Shown piece after piece: positions 16,869 to 26,157 of a stretch of DNA of 52,029 nt. Location: assembly GCA_003134435.1 (NCBI GenBank), contig PLBE01000196.1, positions 5,667 through 57,695 on the forward strand, in the 5' to 3' direction. The DNA comes from Acidobacteriaceae bacterium (lineage in GTDB: Bacteria; Acidobacteriota; Terriglobia; Terriglobales; Acidobacteriaceae). The position numbers and the translations under genes were made by a program. The first letter of the stretch is position 1; every line of letters starts with the position of its first letter. Under the pieces are notes generated by a model. That model made no database searches. It was not told where the DNA came from and saw only the letters and a program-made list of their open reading frames with translations.

Positions 16869-17468
16869 ATGACAAGAAAACTCTTCGTCGCCATTTTAGC
16901 AGCGGGATTGATGTCCGCCTGTTCTTCGGAGCCGAGCAAGCCCACGACCACGGAGACGCCGCAACCGAAGGCCCCCGAAGCCATCACGGGCAGCAGCGCC
17001 TTCTACAAATGCTACATCTCGGCCCGCGGCTGGGCCGCCGATGCGCAACCCTATCGCGTGGAATCACAGCCCACCACGGATTCCAAGGGCCGCGACGGTA
17101 AAGCGGGAGAGTGGCGCGCCGGATTCGCCTCAGCCGCGCAGCACACGACGAGGCCGTACACCTGGGCCAACGGCGATGTTTCGCACAGCGTCGAAGACAG
17201 CTACAGCCCAAGCAATTCCAGCACCCAGGTTTTCAATGTCCAGTTCCTGAAGACAGATACCGATAAGGCCTTTGCCATTGCCCAGCAACACGGTGGAGAC
17301 AAACTCCTGGCCAAGGACCCGGACACGCCAGTTTTTTATTTACTGGATTGGAACCGCCAGACCAACGAACTTCTCTGGCACGTTATTTACGGAGCCGATC
17401 GCGACACCGCCAAATTGCGGGTGGCCGTGAACGCCTCCACCGGAGAGTTTTCGAGGGTGGAAAAGTAA
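16869..17468 (+). CDS. Putative lipoprotein of unknown function
   Basis: The 199-residue product begins MTRKLFVAILAAGLMSACSSE, a lipoprotein signal with Cys18 as the probable lipidated residue; the -3 residue is Met, slightly unusual. A Thr/Pro/Lys-rich linker follows. The mature domain (about 40-199) includes YKCYISARGWAADAQPYRVES and a C-terminal LLWHVIYGADRDTAKLRVAVNASTG that resembles PepSY-type beta strands. No enzymatic motif is visible. It probably sits in the periplasm anchored to a membrane. It is convergent with the TPR-protein gene, 54 bp apart. Confidence 0.65.
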   Translation: MTRKLFVAILAAGLMSACSSEPSKPTTTETPQPKAPEAITGSSAFYKCYISARGWAADAQPYRVESQPTTDSKGRDGKAGEWRAGFASAAQHTTRPYTWANGDVSHSVEDSYSPSNSSTQVFNVQFLKTDTDKAFAIAQQHGGDKLLAKDPDTPVFYLLDWNRQTNELLWHVIYGADRDTAKLRVAVNASTGEFSRVEK

Positions 17469-17522
17469 GGACAATTTGTCGGCCGGGCGCTGCCGCCCTC
17501 ACCGCTATGAGACCGGAGTCCC

Positions 17523-18125
17523 TCACTGCGCTTTCGCGAGCCGGTCCAGCGAAGCACGCGCATCCTTCGCCAGCGGGCCATCCGGCAGAACCTTGAGATA
17601 CTGTTGGAAATATTTCTTCGCCTCGGACTTGTCTCCCAGCTTTTCCTGGCACAGAGCCAGCCGAAAGCTCGCAACCGCATCGCCGTCCTTGTAATAAAGC
17701 GCTTCCTTGTAGCGTTCGAGCGCGGCTTTGTAGTTCTTCCGCTTGAAGTAGAAGTCCCCAACCTCGATGTCTTTGAGCGCCTTCATCGGGTTCCAGGGAT
17801 GGAATTCCTGCACATCGGAGGTGGCGGAGGAGGTGTCGGACGAAGCGCTCGCCGATGTTCCCGGTCTGTCCGCGGCGTCTGGAACCAGGTCGGCAACCGC
17901 ATCCTGGCTGCCCGGGTGGTTCCTGGCATCGTCTTTCGGCGGGCTGATATCGATTCGGGTATCGCGACTTGAGCTTTCCTCGGCTTGAGGCGGGGAGACG
18001 GCAGAATCGTCCGCGGCGGACGTATCCGGAGCGGGCTTATCGGGTGCCGGCTTATCCGTAGCATTCTGGGCCAGCGAAACGGCTGTCAGCAGCGCCAGCA
18101 AAACAATCAGAAATCGAATGCGCAC
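17523..18125 (-). CDS. Secreted TPR-repeat protein
   Basis: The start is set at GTG 18125 (VRIRFLIVLLALLTAVSLAQ, signal peptide). The upstream in-frame ATG at 18203 lies in the loop of the terminator of the preceding gene and is unlikely. After a long Ala/Asp/Ser/Pro-rich linker (about 22-115) come two to three TPR-like helical pairs: DFYFKRKNYKAALERYKEALYY, then AVASFRLALCQEKLGDKSEAKKYFQQYLKV. TPRs mediate protein-protein contacts; periplasmic examples often serve envelope assembly. The partner is unknown. It lies on the same strand as the OmpA-type lipoprotein gene but is separated from it by an intrinsic terminator. Confidence 0.7.
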   Translation of the reverse strand: MRIRFLIVLLALLTAVSLAQNATDKPAPDKPAPDTSAADDSAVSPPQAEESSSRDTRIDISPPKDDARNHPGSQDAVADLVPDAADRPGTSASASSDTSSATSDVQEFHPWNPMKALKDIEVGDFYFKRKNYKAALERYKEALYYKDGDAVASFRLALCQEKLGDKSEAKKYFQQYLKVLPDGPLAKDARASLDRLAKAQ

Positions 18126-18180
18126 GCATTTATTGTATCGCTTCTCAGGGTTCGGAAAGCAGGCGTGGCCGTCAGGATTC

Positions 18181-18218
18181 AGCAAAAAAGTCAGGCCGCC
18201 CATAGGGAGACGGCCTGA
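18181..18218 (-). terminator. Intrinsic terminator of the OmpA-type lipoprotein gene
   Basis: Read on the minus strand, TCAGGCCG (18218-18211) pairs perfectly with CGGCCTGA (18198-18191) across a 12-nt loop. CTTTTTTG follows at once. It lies 38 bp after the stop at 18256. Confidence 0.85.
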
Positions 18219-18255
18219 TCTGGCAAAATCCTCCGGGGAGGAGGAAAACTTATCT

Positions 18256-18999
18256 TCACAGAGACGGCGGATTCGCAGTGGCTGTCGGGTTCGCGGGCGC
18301 CTGTGTCGGGGTCGTTCCTGCCCCCGTATTGGTCATCAGGCGAATATCCACGCGGCGATTCTTGGCCCGGCCGTCGGCCGTCTTATTGGTCTCGACCGGC
18401 TTGTCTTTGCCGAGTCCGATTAAGTAGATCTTGTAGGCCGGGACGTTTTTCTCGGCGGCCAGATACTGAATGACCGCATTCGCGCGGCGCTGGCTCAGAT
18501 CGTAGTTGTACTCCGCGCCGCCCACCGAGTCAGTCGCGCCTTCGACCGTGATGATGTATCCCTTCGTAGTGGCAACGCTCGCTGCCAGTTGGTCGATGGC
18601 TTCTTTGGCGTCCTTGGTCAGGTTGTCTTTATTGAAACCGAAATGCACCGCCGTTTCCACGACCGGGCGGTAGTTATCAAGGTTGACCACGGCATTGGTC
18701 AAGACGTCGACGCGCTGGGTGGCGCCATTCGCTGACAGTTGCGCCTTGTCCGCTTCGCTATTCGCAGCTATTGCCTTCTGGTCCGCCGCTGCGGCCTGGG
18801 CCTGCACGCCCTGGATTCCCGCCTGAGCGCGCTGGTCGACATCCTTGATGTCTTTCGAATTTTTCGCGGTCAAATCGTCGAGTTCGTTGGTCTTGTTGAT
18901 CAGCGGCGTGGTTTGCTCGCGCACGTAATTCTTGGTTGTACATCCGATCGATGCGGCCACTGTCGCCGCCAGCATGAGGGTCAGTAAAGTGCGATTCAT
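18256..18999 (-). CDS. OmpA-family outer-membrane lipoprotein
   Basis: Peptidoglycan-associated lipoprotein that tethers the outer membrane. The signal MNRTLLTLMLAATVAASIGC has a good lipobox (SIGC, Cys20). Residues about 30-110 form an Ala/Gln/Asp-rich helix like Lpp/OmpA-associated coiled coils. Residues about 125-225 are the OmpA C-terminal domain, with VHFGFNKDNLTKDAKEAIDQLA, GATDSVGGAEYNYDLSQRRANAV and GRAKNRRVDIRL. The tail is Pro/Thr/Ala-rich. No Tol genes adjoin it, and the coiled-coil insert separates it from a minimal Pal. A possible sigma-54 promoter lies about 100 bp upstream and an intrinsic terminator downstream, so it is a single-gene transcription unit. Confidence 0.9.
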   Translation of the reverse strand: MNRTLLTLMLAATVAASIGCTTKNYVREQTTPLINKTNELDDLTAKNSKDIKDVDQRAQAGIQGVQAQAAAADQKAIAANSEADKAQLSANGATQRVDVLTNAVVNLDNYRPVVETAVHFGFNKDNLTKDAKEAIDQLAASVATTKGYIITVEGATDSVGGAEYNYDLSQRRANAVIQYLAAEKNVPAYKIYLIGLGKDKPVETNKTADGRAKNRRVDIRLMTNTGAGTTPTQAPANPTATANPPSL

Positions 19000-19336
19000 A
19001 AGGTTAGGGGGCTCCCTTGCCCAACTATTGCTTTGGTATCCAAAATCGATTCCAGATCCTGACAGCTTCTTACAAAGTGGACCTGATTGGTATCAATGCA
19101 CGACGAGTGCCATCTCGCGTTCCAAAAATAATTCCTTAACCGCTTGTATATCAGCATCTTGGAGTCGTACTGTGGGAAATACTCCCAGCCTCGACCCAAG
19201 CAATCACGTTCTAAACCATAGAATTTTTATACGGTATCGATTTCTTCCAAGGAAGTATAAAGGTTGGCACCCGGGTGGATCGTAGCGAATGAAATCCCCG
19301 GCACTTCTTCTCGCGTCTCCTAGATGCTGGCGTCTC
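19000..19336. other. 337-bp intergenic region between argS and the lipoprotein gene
   Basis: It holds no credible gene. It is more AT-rich than its surroundings, contains the sigma-54-like site at 19097-19112, and has a run of AT-rich sequence near 19200-19260. The left part is the promoter and leader region of the lipoprotein gene. The right part is the 3' flank of argS; no clear terminator hairpin was found there. Confidence 0.6.
19097..19112 (-). promoter_or_regulatory. Possible sigma-54 (-24/-12) promoter of the OmpA-type lipoprotein gene
   Basis: On the minus strand the sequence is TGGCAC-TCGTC-GTGCA. It keeps the invariant GG-N10-GC spacing and matches the consensus TGGCAC-N5-TTGCA at all but one position. 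It lies about 98 bp before the start codon. No enhancer site was identified. Confidence 0.4.
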
Positions 19337-21367
19337 TTACATGACCGACGGCACGCCGATCCCCATCGTTCTCAAGATGCGAATCAGTTCGCGGCGAACC
19401 ACGGCCGCCGTTGTCAACAGGAACTTCTTCCTTCCCTCGTCTGCCTCGCTCAGGATCGGGTAGCGATGATAAAAGGTATTGAAAAGCTGCGCCAGTTGGA
19501 AGGCATGCTTGGCCAGATAGGCAGGCTCAGTGGTCGCGATGCACTGGCCCACAACATAAGAAGTCTTTGCCGCTGCCAGCCACAACTCCCAAATGTCATT
19601 GCCCGATTCGCCATCGAGAAACCTGGAGAAATCTTCAGCAGATAATTTGTTTCCCGCATCTTCACCAAACGCGTCCGCATCCAAACCGCCCTTGCGGAAA
19701 ATATTGGAAGCGCGGACGACGGCGTATTGCGCATAGGGACCCGTGTCACCCTCGAAGCTCAACGCTTCCTTAAAGTCAAATGCAATCACCGAAGGCTTGG
19801 TGTACTTCAGCATGAAGTAGCGGAGCGCGCCGACGGCGATCTGGGTCGCAATGCGGCCACGCTCGGTTGCGCTCAACTCGGGATGCCGGCCATCGACTTC
19901 CCTGCCCGCGGAGGCGATCAGCGCATCCAGCAGGTCGTCCGCCTTCACTCCAAAACCCTTGCGCCCGGAAACCTCGATCCACGATCGCGCTTTGTCGTCT
20001 TCGCTCAGTTCGTACCCGAGTTCGGCGGCGCAGCGCGGTGTGAGCGCGACCATTTCGTAGGAGAAATGGGTATAGCGATCGGCGGCCTCTCCATGGCCAA
20101 GTCCGCGCAAAGCATCGATCACCGTATTCTGCGCCTCGGATTGCCGCGCATCGATCACGTTGTAGACCTCCGCCACATCTCCGAAGTGCGGATGATCCTT
20201 CTCGCCCTCCACGGTTGAGATCCAGCAGTCGTGAGTATTGGGATAGCGAAAGAATTTTCGATAGCCGAAATCGCGCCCCAGCAGCCCGAACTTCCACATG
20301 TGGTAAGCGATATCCTTACCGACGTAGCCGACCGTCCCGTTAGAGCGGACAATCACTTTCTGGTCTTCTTCCGTGATCTTTTCGGCGGTGATCTCCACGC
20401 CCTCGAGGGCTGGAGTGTTGGCAGAGGAGGTTCCTGCCCGCCGCATCACCCAGCATCCTGAATTCTTGCCTTCAGTCTCGTAGATCAGCACCCCCGCATC
20501 CTTAAGCTTGGCAAAAGCCGATTCCCAAAAATGCAGATGCAGGATCTCGCTCTCGCGCGGCAGGAAGTCGTACTCGATGTCGAGCCGGTCCATGGTTTCG
20601 AGATGGCGCTTTAGCACCGCCAACGAAATCAGTTCCGCCACCGCCGCCACTTCGTTATTGCCTTCTTCAATCGAGCGCAGTACTGCCGATCGAGCCTCCC
20701 GATTCGACTTGTGTTCGTCATACCACTGCGAGACGCGCGCGTAGAGATCCCAGCACAGGTAATCAAATCGCGTTCCGGCCGCCAGCGCTTCAATCTGCGC
20801 CCGTGACTTCTGCTCAATATGCAAGAAACCCACCACTACGTCGGCTACCTGCACTCCGGTGTTGTCGATGTAGTTCTGGACGTCGACTTCCCTGCCCGCA
20901 AAGCGCAGCAACCGAACAAACGTATCGCCGAGAATCGCGTTGCGCAGATGCCCGATATGCGCCGCTTTGTTGGGGTTGATGCTGGAATGCTCCACCAGCA
21001 CCTTGCCCGCCGGAACATCCACGGCAGCAGGCTGATCCTGGCGAGAGTGGTCATCCTGAGGAAGATCCGCGGCCAGCGCCCGAGCCAATTCCGCGCGGTT
21101 GACACGGACATTGATATATCCGGCGCCGGCAACTTCAAGTTTTTCAAAGCCCGGAATGGCCCCTACCCCGGCCACGACCTCTTCGGCTATTTTGCGCGGA
21201 GCCTGGCGCAGTTTCTTGGCCAGTTCGAACGCAAGCGGCAGCGCGTACTCGCCGAATGCAATTTTGGGCGGTTGCTCGACCACGATGTTCGCGATGTCCA
21301 GGTTGTAGGTGCGGCGCAAAAACGCGCGCAGATGTTCGACTAGCCGGCGTTCCAGATATCGGTACAA
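19337..21367 (-). CDS. argS: Arginyl-tRNA synthetase
   Basis: Class I synthetase charging tRNA-Arg. The 676 residues begin with the Arg-tRNA synthetase N-terminal (additional-1) domain (MYRYLERRLVEHLRAF...). The HIGH-type motif is SSINPNKAAHIGHLRNAILGD (about 129-149), and the KMSKS-equivalent region reads EVSGRKGFGVKADDLLD. The DALR anticodon-binding domain forms the C-terminus, ending RELIRILRTMGIGVP as typical. It is longer than E. coli ArgS (577) because of extra sequence in the catalytic region. Start ATG 21367. It is divergent from larC with 213 bp between the starts. Confidence 0.95.
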   Translation of the reverse strand: MYRYLERRLVEHLRAFLRRTYNLDIANIVVEQPPKIAFGEYALPLAFELAKKLRQAPRKIAEEVVAGVGAIPGFEKLEVAGAGYINVRVNRAELARALAADLPQDDHSRQDQPAAVDVPAGKVLVEHSSINPNKAAHIGHLRNAILGDTFVRLLRFAGREVDVQNYIDNTGVQVADVVVGFLHIEQKSRAQIEALAAGTRFDYLCWDLYARVSQWYDEHKSNREARSAVLRSIEEGNNEVAAVAELISLAVLKRHLETMDRLDIEYDFLPRESEILHLHFWESAFAKLKDAGVLIYETEGKNSGCWVMRRAGTSSANTPALEGVEITAEKITEEDQKVIVRSNGTVGYVGKDIAYHMWKFGLLGRDFGYRKFFRYPNTHDCWISTVEGEKDHPHFGDVAEVYNVIDARQSEAQNTVIDALRGLGHGEAADRYTHFSYEMVALTPRCAAELGYELSEDDKARSWIEVSGRKGFGVKADDLLDALIASAGREVDGRHPELSATERGRIATQIAVGALRYFMLKYTKPSVIAFDFKEALSFEGDTGPYAQYAVVRASNIFRKGGLDADAFGEDAGNKLSAEDFSRFLDGESGNDIWELWLAAAKTSYVVGQCIATTEPAYLAKHAFQLAQLFNTFYHRYPILSEADEGRKKFLLTTAAVVRRELIRILRTMGIGVPSVM

Positions 21368-21580
21368 GGATGCCCTCTAACTGATTGAAGAAAAAGTGAT
21401 TCTAACAAACTTGCGACAAGCGGCGGGTTTGACGGAAGGGGAAAGCGTTCCCTATGATGAAAGTTCGATGCGTCCGCGACGAAAATTCTAACCACCGAGG
21501 GTGCTGGGGCACACAAGGCAATCGTTCTCGATTTTCCCTGTGGTTCTCCGCGTCCCCCTATGGTTAAAGCTGTTGAGCTT

Positions 21581-23002
21581 ATGCGCATAGCCTACCTGGA
21601 GTGTTTCTCCGGCATCAGTGGCGACATGTTTTTGGGCGCGCTGGTGGATGCCGGTGTGTCTCCAAACCTTCTGGAAGACACGGCCGCGGCACTCGATATC
21701 GGGGCGCGGCTGGAGATCAAGCGAGTGATGCGCGGTGGGATTTCCGCGACCAAAGTGGATGTCTACTCCAAGCACGAAAAAGATCTTCCGCGCGGAGTAT
21801 TCGAGGAACAGCAGAGACAGGGGCAGCAGAGACACGATCACGCGCACGCTCACAAGCATGATCACGCCAAGACCGTGTCGGGGCGGGATTCCACTGCGCC
21901 CGAAACGGGGCAGAGCGCCGTCTCCGCACCGCACGAACACGGTCGCCGGCTGGCTGACATTCGCGAGATCATCGAAAGAACCGCACTCTGCAGTGGCATC
22001 AAGAAGACGGCCATCAAAATCTTCGAGGCGCTGGGTGAGGCCGAGGCCGAGGTCCACAATACTTCCATCGACCAAATCCACTTTCACGAAGTCGGAGCCG
22101 TCGATGCCATGGTTGATATTGTCTGCGCCGCCGTGGGAGCCGAATCTATTAAGGTCGAACGATGGATGTGCTCGCCGCTGAACGTTGGCGGTGGGACCGT
22201 CCAGTGCGTCCATGGAACGCTTCCCGTGCCTGCGCCGGCAACGCTGAAGCTGCTGCGCGATGCCCCGGTTTATTCTTCCGGACCTCAGGTTGAATTGGTG
22301 ACGCCCACGGGCGCGGCCATCGTGAAAACGTTGTGCAGCGGTTTCGCGCCGTTTCCCGCGATGAAGGTTGACAGAGCCGGATACGGCGCGGGCACACGAG
22401 ATTTTCCTCAGCACCCGAACCTGCTGCGCCTGACCATCGGAGAGGCCGAACCCGGAAGCTTTTTAGAGGCGAGTTCTTTAACTGAGCGGATTACCGTCCT
22501 CGAAGCGAATCTCGATGACCTGAGCCCGCAGGTGCTCGCCTACGCCATGGAGCGGGCGCTGGCGGAAGGGGCGCTCGACGTCTTCAGCGTTCCCGCGCAG
22601 ATGAAAAAGAACCGGCCTGGCGCCTTGCTCACCGTGTTGGCAAGAATGGAAGACGCGAATCGACTGACCGAGCTGATCTTCGCGGAAACCTCGACTTTAG
22701 GTGTGCGCCGCCGCGAGGAACAGCGCCAAACGCTCTCGCGACACTGGGAAACGGTGGACACGACATGGGGCCCAGTGCGAATCAAGATTGCCAACATGAA
22801 TGGCGCGGTTTCCAACTACGCACCGGAATACGAAGATTGCCGGGCGCTGGCGGAGGCTAAGCATGTGCCGCTGCGGACCGTCATGCAGGCCGCAATCCAG
22901 CAATATCTACAAGCCGAGCAACAGACTTCTGCGAGATTGGATACAGAAGCCTCGATCCAACAGCGAAGAGCCAAGAGCGAAAAGCGGTTTTCGAAATCAT
23001 GA
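21581..23002 (+). CDS. larC: Nickel-pincer cofactor cyclometallase LarC (DUF111)
   Basis: LarC inserts nickel into the pyridinium-dithiocarboxylate nucleotide to form the NPN cofactor of lactate racemase and related racemases. The 473-residue protein starts MRIAYLECFSGISGDMFLGAL (the family N-terminus) at ATG 21581. It contains IHFHEVGAVDAMVDIVC, LNVGGGTVQCVHGTLPVPAPAT, LVTPTGAAI, an EANLDDLSPQVLAYAMERAL segment and a C-terminal domain (KIANMNGAVSNYAPEYEDC). A His-rich loop (HDHAHAHKHDHAK, about 88-100) may collect nickel. Both domains are in one frame, with no programmed frameshift needed. larA, larB and larE are absent from the window. Its stop overlaps the metG start (ATGA). Confidence 0.9.
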   Translation: MRIAYLECFSGISGDMFLGALVDAGVSPNLLEDTAAALDIGARLEIKRVMRGGISATKVDVYSKHEKDLPRGVFEEQQRQGQQRHDHAHAHKHDHAKTVSGRDSTAPETGQSAVSAPHEHGRRLADIREIIERTALCSGIKKTAIKIFEALGEAEAEVHNTSIDQIHFHEVGAVDAMVDIVCAAVGAESIKVERWMCSPLNVGGGTVQCVHGTLPVPAPATLKLLRDAPVYSSGPQVELVTPTGAAIVKTLCSGFAPFPAMKVDRAGYGAGTRDFPQHPNLLRLTIGEAEPGSFLEASSLTERITVLEANLDDLSPQVLAYAMERALAEGALDVFSVPAQMKKNRPGALLTVLARMEDANRLTELIFAETSTLGVRRREEQRQTLSRHWETVDTTWGPVRIKIANMNGAVSNYAPEYEDCRALAEAKHVPLRTVMQAAIQQYLQAEQQTSARLDTEASIQQRRAKSEKRFSKS

Positions 23003-25032
23003 GCAAAACGTTTTACATCACGACCCCGATCTACTACGTCAATGCGCATCCGCACATCGGACACACCTACACCACGATTGTCTGCGACATGATGGCGCGG
23101 CGCCATCGCATGTTGGGGGACGACACCTGTTTCCTGACCGGCACCGACGAACACGGTCAGAAGATCGAGCGCGCCGCCCAGGCCGCGGGCAAAACGCCGC
23201 AGCAGTTTACCGATGAAATCTCAGCGGAATTCCGCGCTCTTTGGGACCGTATGGGTCTCACCTACGACGATTTCATCCGCACCACTTCCGAGCGCCACAA
23301 ACAGGGCGTGCAGGCCCTATGGCGAAAACTTCGCGATAACGGATACATCTACAAGGGTACCTACACCGGCCAATACTGCGTTTCCGACGAGCTTTACGTC
23401 GATGCGGTCGGACCGGGCGCGCCCTGCCCCGACTGCGGCCGCCCCACCGAAACCGTCCACGAAGAGAATTACTACTTCAAGCTGTCGGCTTTCCAGGACC
23501 AGTTAATCCGCCTCTACACCGAGCAACCGGATTTCATCCGCCCCGAAACGCGGCGCAATGAGGTGCTGTCGTTCGTGCGGAGTGGACTGCGCGACCTTTC
23601 CATCAGCCGCTCTACATTTACCTGGGGTATTCCGGTCCCGGACGATCCCAAGCACGTGGTCTACGTCTGGCTGGACGCACTCGCCAACTACATTACCGCG
23701 CTCGGCTATGGTTCGGCCGACGCCAGCAAATTCGACAAATACTGGCCTGCCGATGTGCACATGATCGGCAAAGAGATCGTACGCTTCCACTGCGTCTACT
23801 GGCCGGCGTTCCTGTTGGCGGCGGGTTTGCCCTTGCCCAAGGGCATCACCGCTCACGGCTGGCTGCTGTTCGAGGAGAGCAAGATGTCGAAGTCGCGCGG
23901 CAACGTCGTGCGCGCCGGAAGCATCATCGACGTTCTCGGCAGCGACGCCCTGCGCTACTTCCTGCTGCGGGAAGTCGTCTTCGGGCAAGACGGATCATTC
24001 AGCTTCGATGCCCTGGTGCAGCGCTACAATTCCGATCTCGCCAATGGGCTCGGCAACCTCGCCAGCCGCACTCTGACCATGATCACGCGCTATTTCAAAG
24101 GGGAGGTTCCCTACCCGTCCAACGCAGCCCACACGCCGGCCGATGCTGCCATTGTGGATTCTGCAAAGAAGGCAATCGCCGATTTCGCCACATTGTTTGA
24201 CCAGTTCCAATTCTCGCGGGCACTTGAGACGGCCTGGGCGCTGGTTGCCGCAGTAGACAAATACATTGTCGAAAACGAGCCCTGGGCGCTGGACGAGAAA
24301 AAGGATGAGGAAAGCCGCGGACGATTGGCAACCGTGCTCTACACCAGCGCCGAGGCTCTGCGCATCGTGACCGCCCTGGCCTATCCCGTAATGCCCGATG
24401 CCACCGCCAGGATCTGGTCCCAGATGGGCCTCGGAGATATCACGAAATTCGACCTCGCCGAATTGCATTGGGGACAACTGCCCCTGGGCACCAGGCTAAG
24501 CGAAGTGCAAGCCGTGTTTCCCAGGGCCGATAAATCCGCGGTCGAGAGGATGCAAAAGATGGAAGAACAAACTGCCATCGTGGGGGCGGAAGCCTCGCCC
24601 AGCCCGTCGAGCGAAGTTCGGCAGCCCGCCAGCGTGCCTGCCGGTCCAATTGCGCCGGCGAAACTGGCCGTGCCAACGCCCAAACCAGCCGCGACTCCTC
24701 CCGATGGCAAGATCAGCATCGACGATTTCGCGAAAGTGGAGTTGCGCGTAGCGCAGGTCAAGAGCGCTGAGCGCGTAAAGGGTGCCGACAAACTGCTGCG
24801 CCTCGAAGTCGATCTAGGCACGGAGGTCCGCCAACTGGTGGCCGGCATTGCCGAGGCCTATGCGCCCGAAGCCCTGATCGGACGCAAGGTGGTAATCGTG
24901 GCCAACCTGGCGCCCCGTAAACTGCGCGGCTTGGAATCCAACGGCATGATCGTCGCCGCCTCGCCCGAAGGCGGCAAGCCGGTGCTGGCCGGCTTTCTTG
25001 AAGATGTGCCGGTCGGCACGCGGCTAAAGTAG
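22999..25032 (+). CDS. metG: Methionyl-tRNA synthetase with C-terminal tRNA-binding domain
   Basis: Class I synthetase for initiator and elongator Met-tRNA. The 677 residues contain YYVNAHPHIGHTYTT (HIGH), the WGIPVPDD segment, KMSKSRGNVV and, after a Pro/Ala-rich linker near 540-570, an EMAP/Trbp-type OB-fold dimerisation domain (SIDDFAKVELRVAQVKSAERVKG). The zinc knuckle reads YCVSDELYVD then CPDC, so one of the usual four Cys is Asp. It overlaps larC by 4 bp (ATGA), implying coupled translation. Length and domain order match the long bacterial form. Confidence 0.96.
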   Translation: MSKTFYITTPIYYVNAHPHIGHTYTTIVCDMMARRHRMLGDDTCFLTGTDEHGQKIERAAQAAGKTPQQFTDEISAEFRALWDRMGLTYDDFIRTTSERHKQGVQALWRKLRDNGYIYKGTYTGQYCVSDELYVDAVGPGAPCPDCGRPTETVHEENYYFKLSAFQDQLIRLYTEQPDFIRPETRRNEVLSFVRSGLRDLSISRSTFTWGIPVPDDPKHVVYVWLDALANYITALGYGSADASKFDKYWPADVHMIGKEIVRFHCVYWPAFLLAAGLPLPKGITAHGWLLFEESKMSKSRGNVVRAGSIIDVLGSDALRYFLLREVVFGQDGSFSFDALVQRYNSDLANGLGNLASRTLTMITRYFKGEVPYPSNAAHTPADAAIVDSAKKAIADFATLFDQFQFSRALETAWALVAAVDKYIVENEPWALDEKKDEESRGRLATVLYTSAEALRIVTALAYPVMPDATARIWSQMGLGDITKFDLAELHWGQLPLGTRLSEVQAVFPRADKSAVERMQKMEEQTAIVGAEASPSPSSEVRQPASVPAGPIAPAKLAVPTPKPAATPPDGKISIDDFAKVELRVAQVKSAERVKGADKLLRLEVDLGTEVRQLVAGIAEAYAPEALIGRKVVIVANLAPRKLRGLESNGMIVAASPEGGKPVLAGFLEDVPVGTRLK

Positions 25033-25127
25033 CTCGGTTTGTGTGGTGAGGGGCCTTTGGCCCATTCACGCGGGGCGGAGTTCGGCGCCCTCAAACGAGC
25101 AACAATGACGGGCCACGTCCAACGAAA

Positions 25128-25949
25128 ATGTTCATCGACTCCCACGCCCATCTCGAAGGCAAGCGCTACGACAGCGATCGTGGCCAGGTTCTGGCGCGTG
25201 CAAAACAGAATGGGATTGAAGCCTATCTGGCGATTGGCAACGGCGACGGGCCGGACACCGCCGACTGTGGGATTCGGCTGGCCGAGGAATACGACGGGAA
25301 GCCGGAATGTCCGCGAATCTGGGCGAGCGTGGGAGTCCATCCCCACGAAGCCAGTCTGGCCAACGAAGCCGCTGATTCTCAATTGCTGGAATGGGCGCGC
25401 CATCCCAAGGTTATCGCCTGGGGAGAAATTGGGCTCGACTATTTTTACGATCACTCGCCCCGGGAAACGCAAAAGGCGGTATTCCAAAAGCAGATGGAAT
25501 TGGCGCGCGCGGCAAAATTGCCCATCGTCATTCATTGCCGCCCCTCCGACAACACGGAGAACGCCTGGGACGATTGCCTGGGTCTGATCGCTGAACACTG
25601 GGGCAACAGCGGGTTCGGCGGCATTCTGCACTGTTTTACTGGAAGCATCGACCAGGCGCGCCGCGCGCTCGACCTCGGATTCATGATTTCCTTCGCGGGC
25701 AACATCACCTTCCCCAAAGCGCAAGTCATCCGCGACGCCGCGCAAATCGTTCCCCTTGACCGCATGCTGATTGAAACTGACTCGCCCTACCTCGCCCCCA
25801 TCCCGCACCGTGGCCAGCGCAACGAACCAGCCTTCGTGCGCGAGGTCGCCCGCCAGATCGGCGACCTCCGCGGCCTCTCCCCGGAAGAAATCGGCTCCCA
25901 AACCACGCGGAATTTCTACAGATTTTTTCAACTACCAGTTCAAATCTGA
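25128..25949 (+). CDS. tatD: TatD-family metal-dependent DNase
   Basis: A TIM-barrel amidohydrolase-type nuclease. All metal-binding positions of the family are visible in 273 residues: FIDSHAHL near the N-terminus, GEIGLDYFYDHS, PIVIHCRP, ILHCFTGS and LIETDSPYLAP. The start is ATG 25128 (MFIDSHAHLEG), the family's usual N-terminus; an overlapping frame from 25039 is a shadow. It follows metG by 95 bp on the same strand, a frequent bacterial neighbourhood (metG-tatD). The role is inferred as 3'-5' exonuclease/AP endonuclease in DNA quality control. Confidence 0.93.
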   Translation: MFIDSHAHLEGKRYDSDRGQVLARAKQNGIEAYLAIGNGDGPDTADCGIRLAEEYDGKPECPRIWASVGVHPHEASLANEAADSQLLEWARHPKVIAWGEIGLDYFYDHSPRETQKAVFQKQMELARAAKLPIVIHCRPSDNTENAWDDCLGLIAEHWGNSGFGGILHCFTGSIDQARRALDLGFMISFAGNITFPKAQVIRDAAQIVPLDRMLIETDSPYLAPIPHRGQRNEPAFVREVARQIGDLRGLSPEEIGSQTTRNFYRFFQLPVQI

Positions 25950-26157
25950 CCGCAAAACATCGTCTTTCCGTGGCGGTCCCAGGGAAAATGAGGCCTGGCG
26001 ACTGCGCGAACAACGCCTCTTCTGTTAGTCTCAGCAGTACATGTCTGGGGTGTGCGCTTACAGCTGCTCGAGTTCTCGCGACCAATCCCCGGCATGTCCA
26101 ATCAAATAATCAGAGTTCTGTCGTAGTTTGTGAGAGCAGCATTGCGAGTGACATTCC

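Noticed and set aside
18126-18203. N-terminal extension of the TPR protein from ATG 18203
   Set aside because: The ATG lies in the loop of the upstream gene's terminator; GTG 18125 starts directly at a signal peptide.
19265-19280. Second possible sigma-54 site (TGGCAC then GTGGAT)
   Set aside because: It gives GG-N10-GA, so the invariant GC is missing, and no gene follows in that direction within reach.
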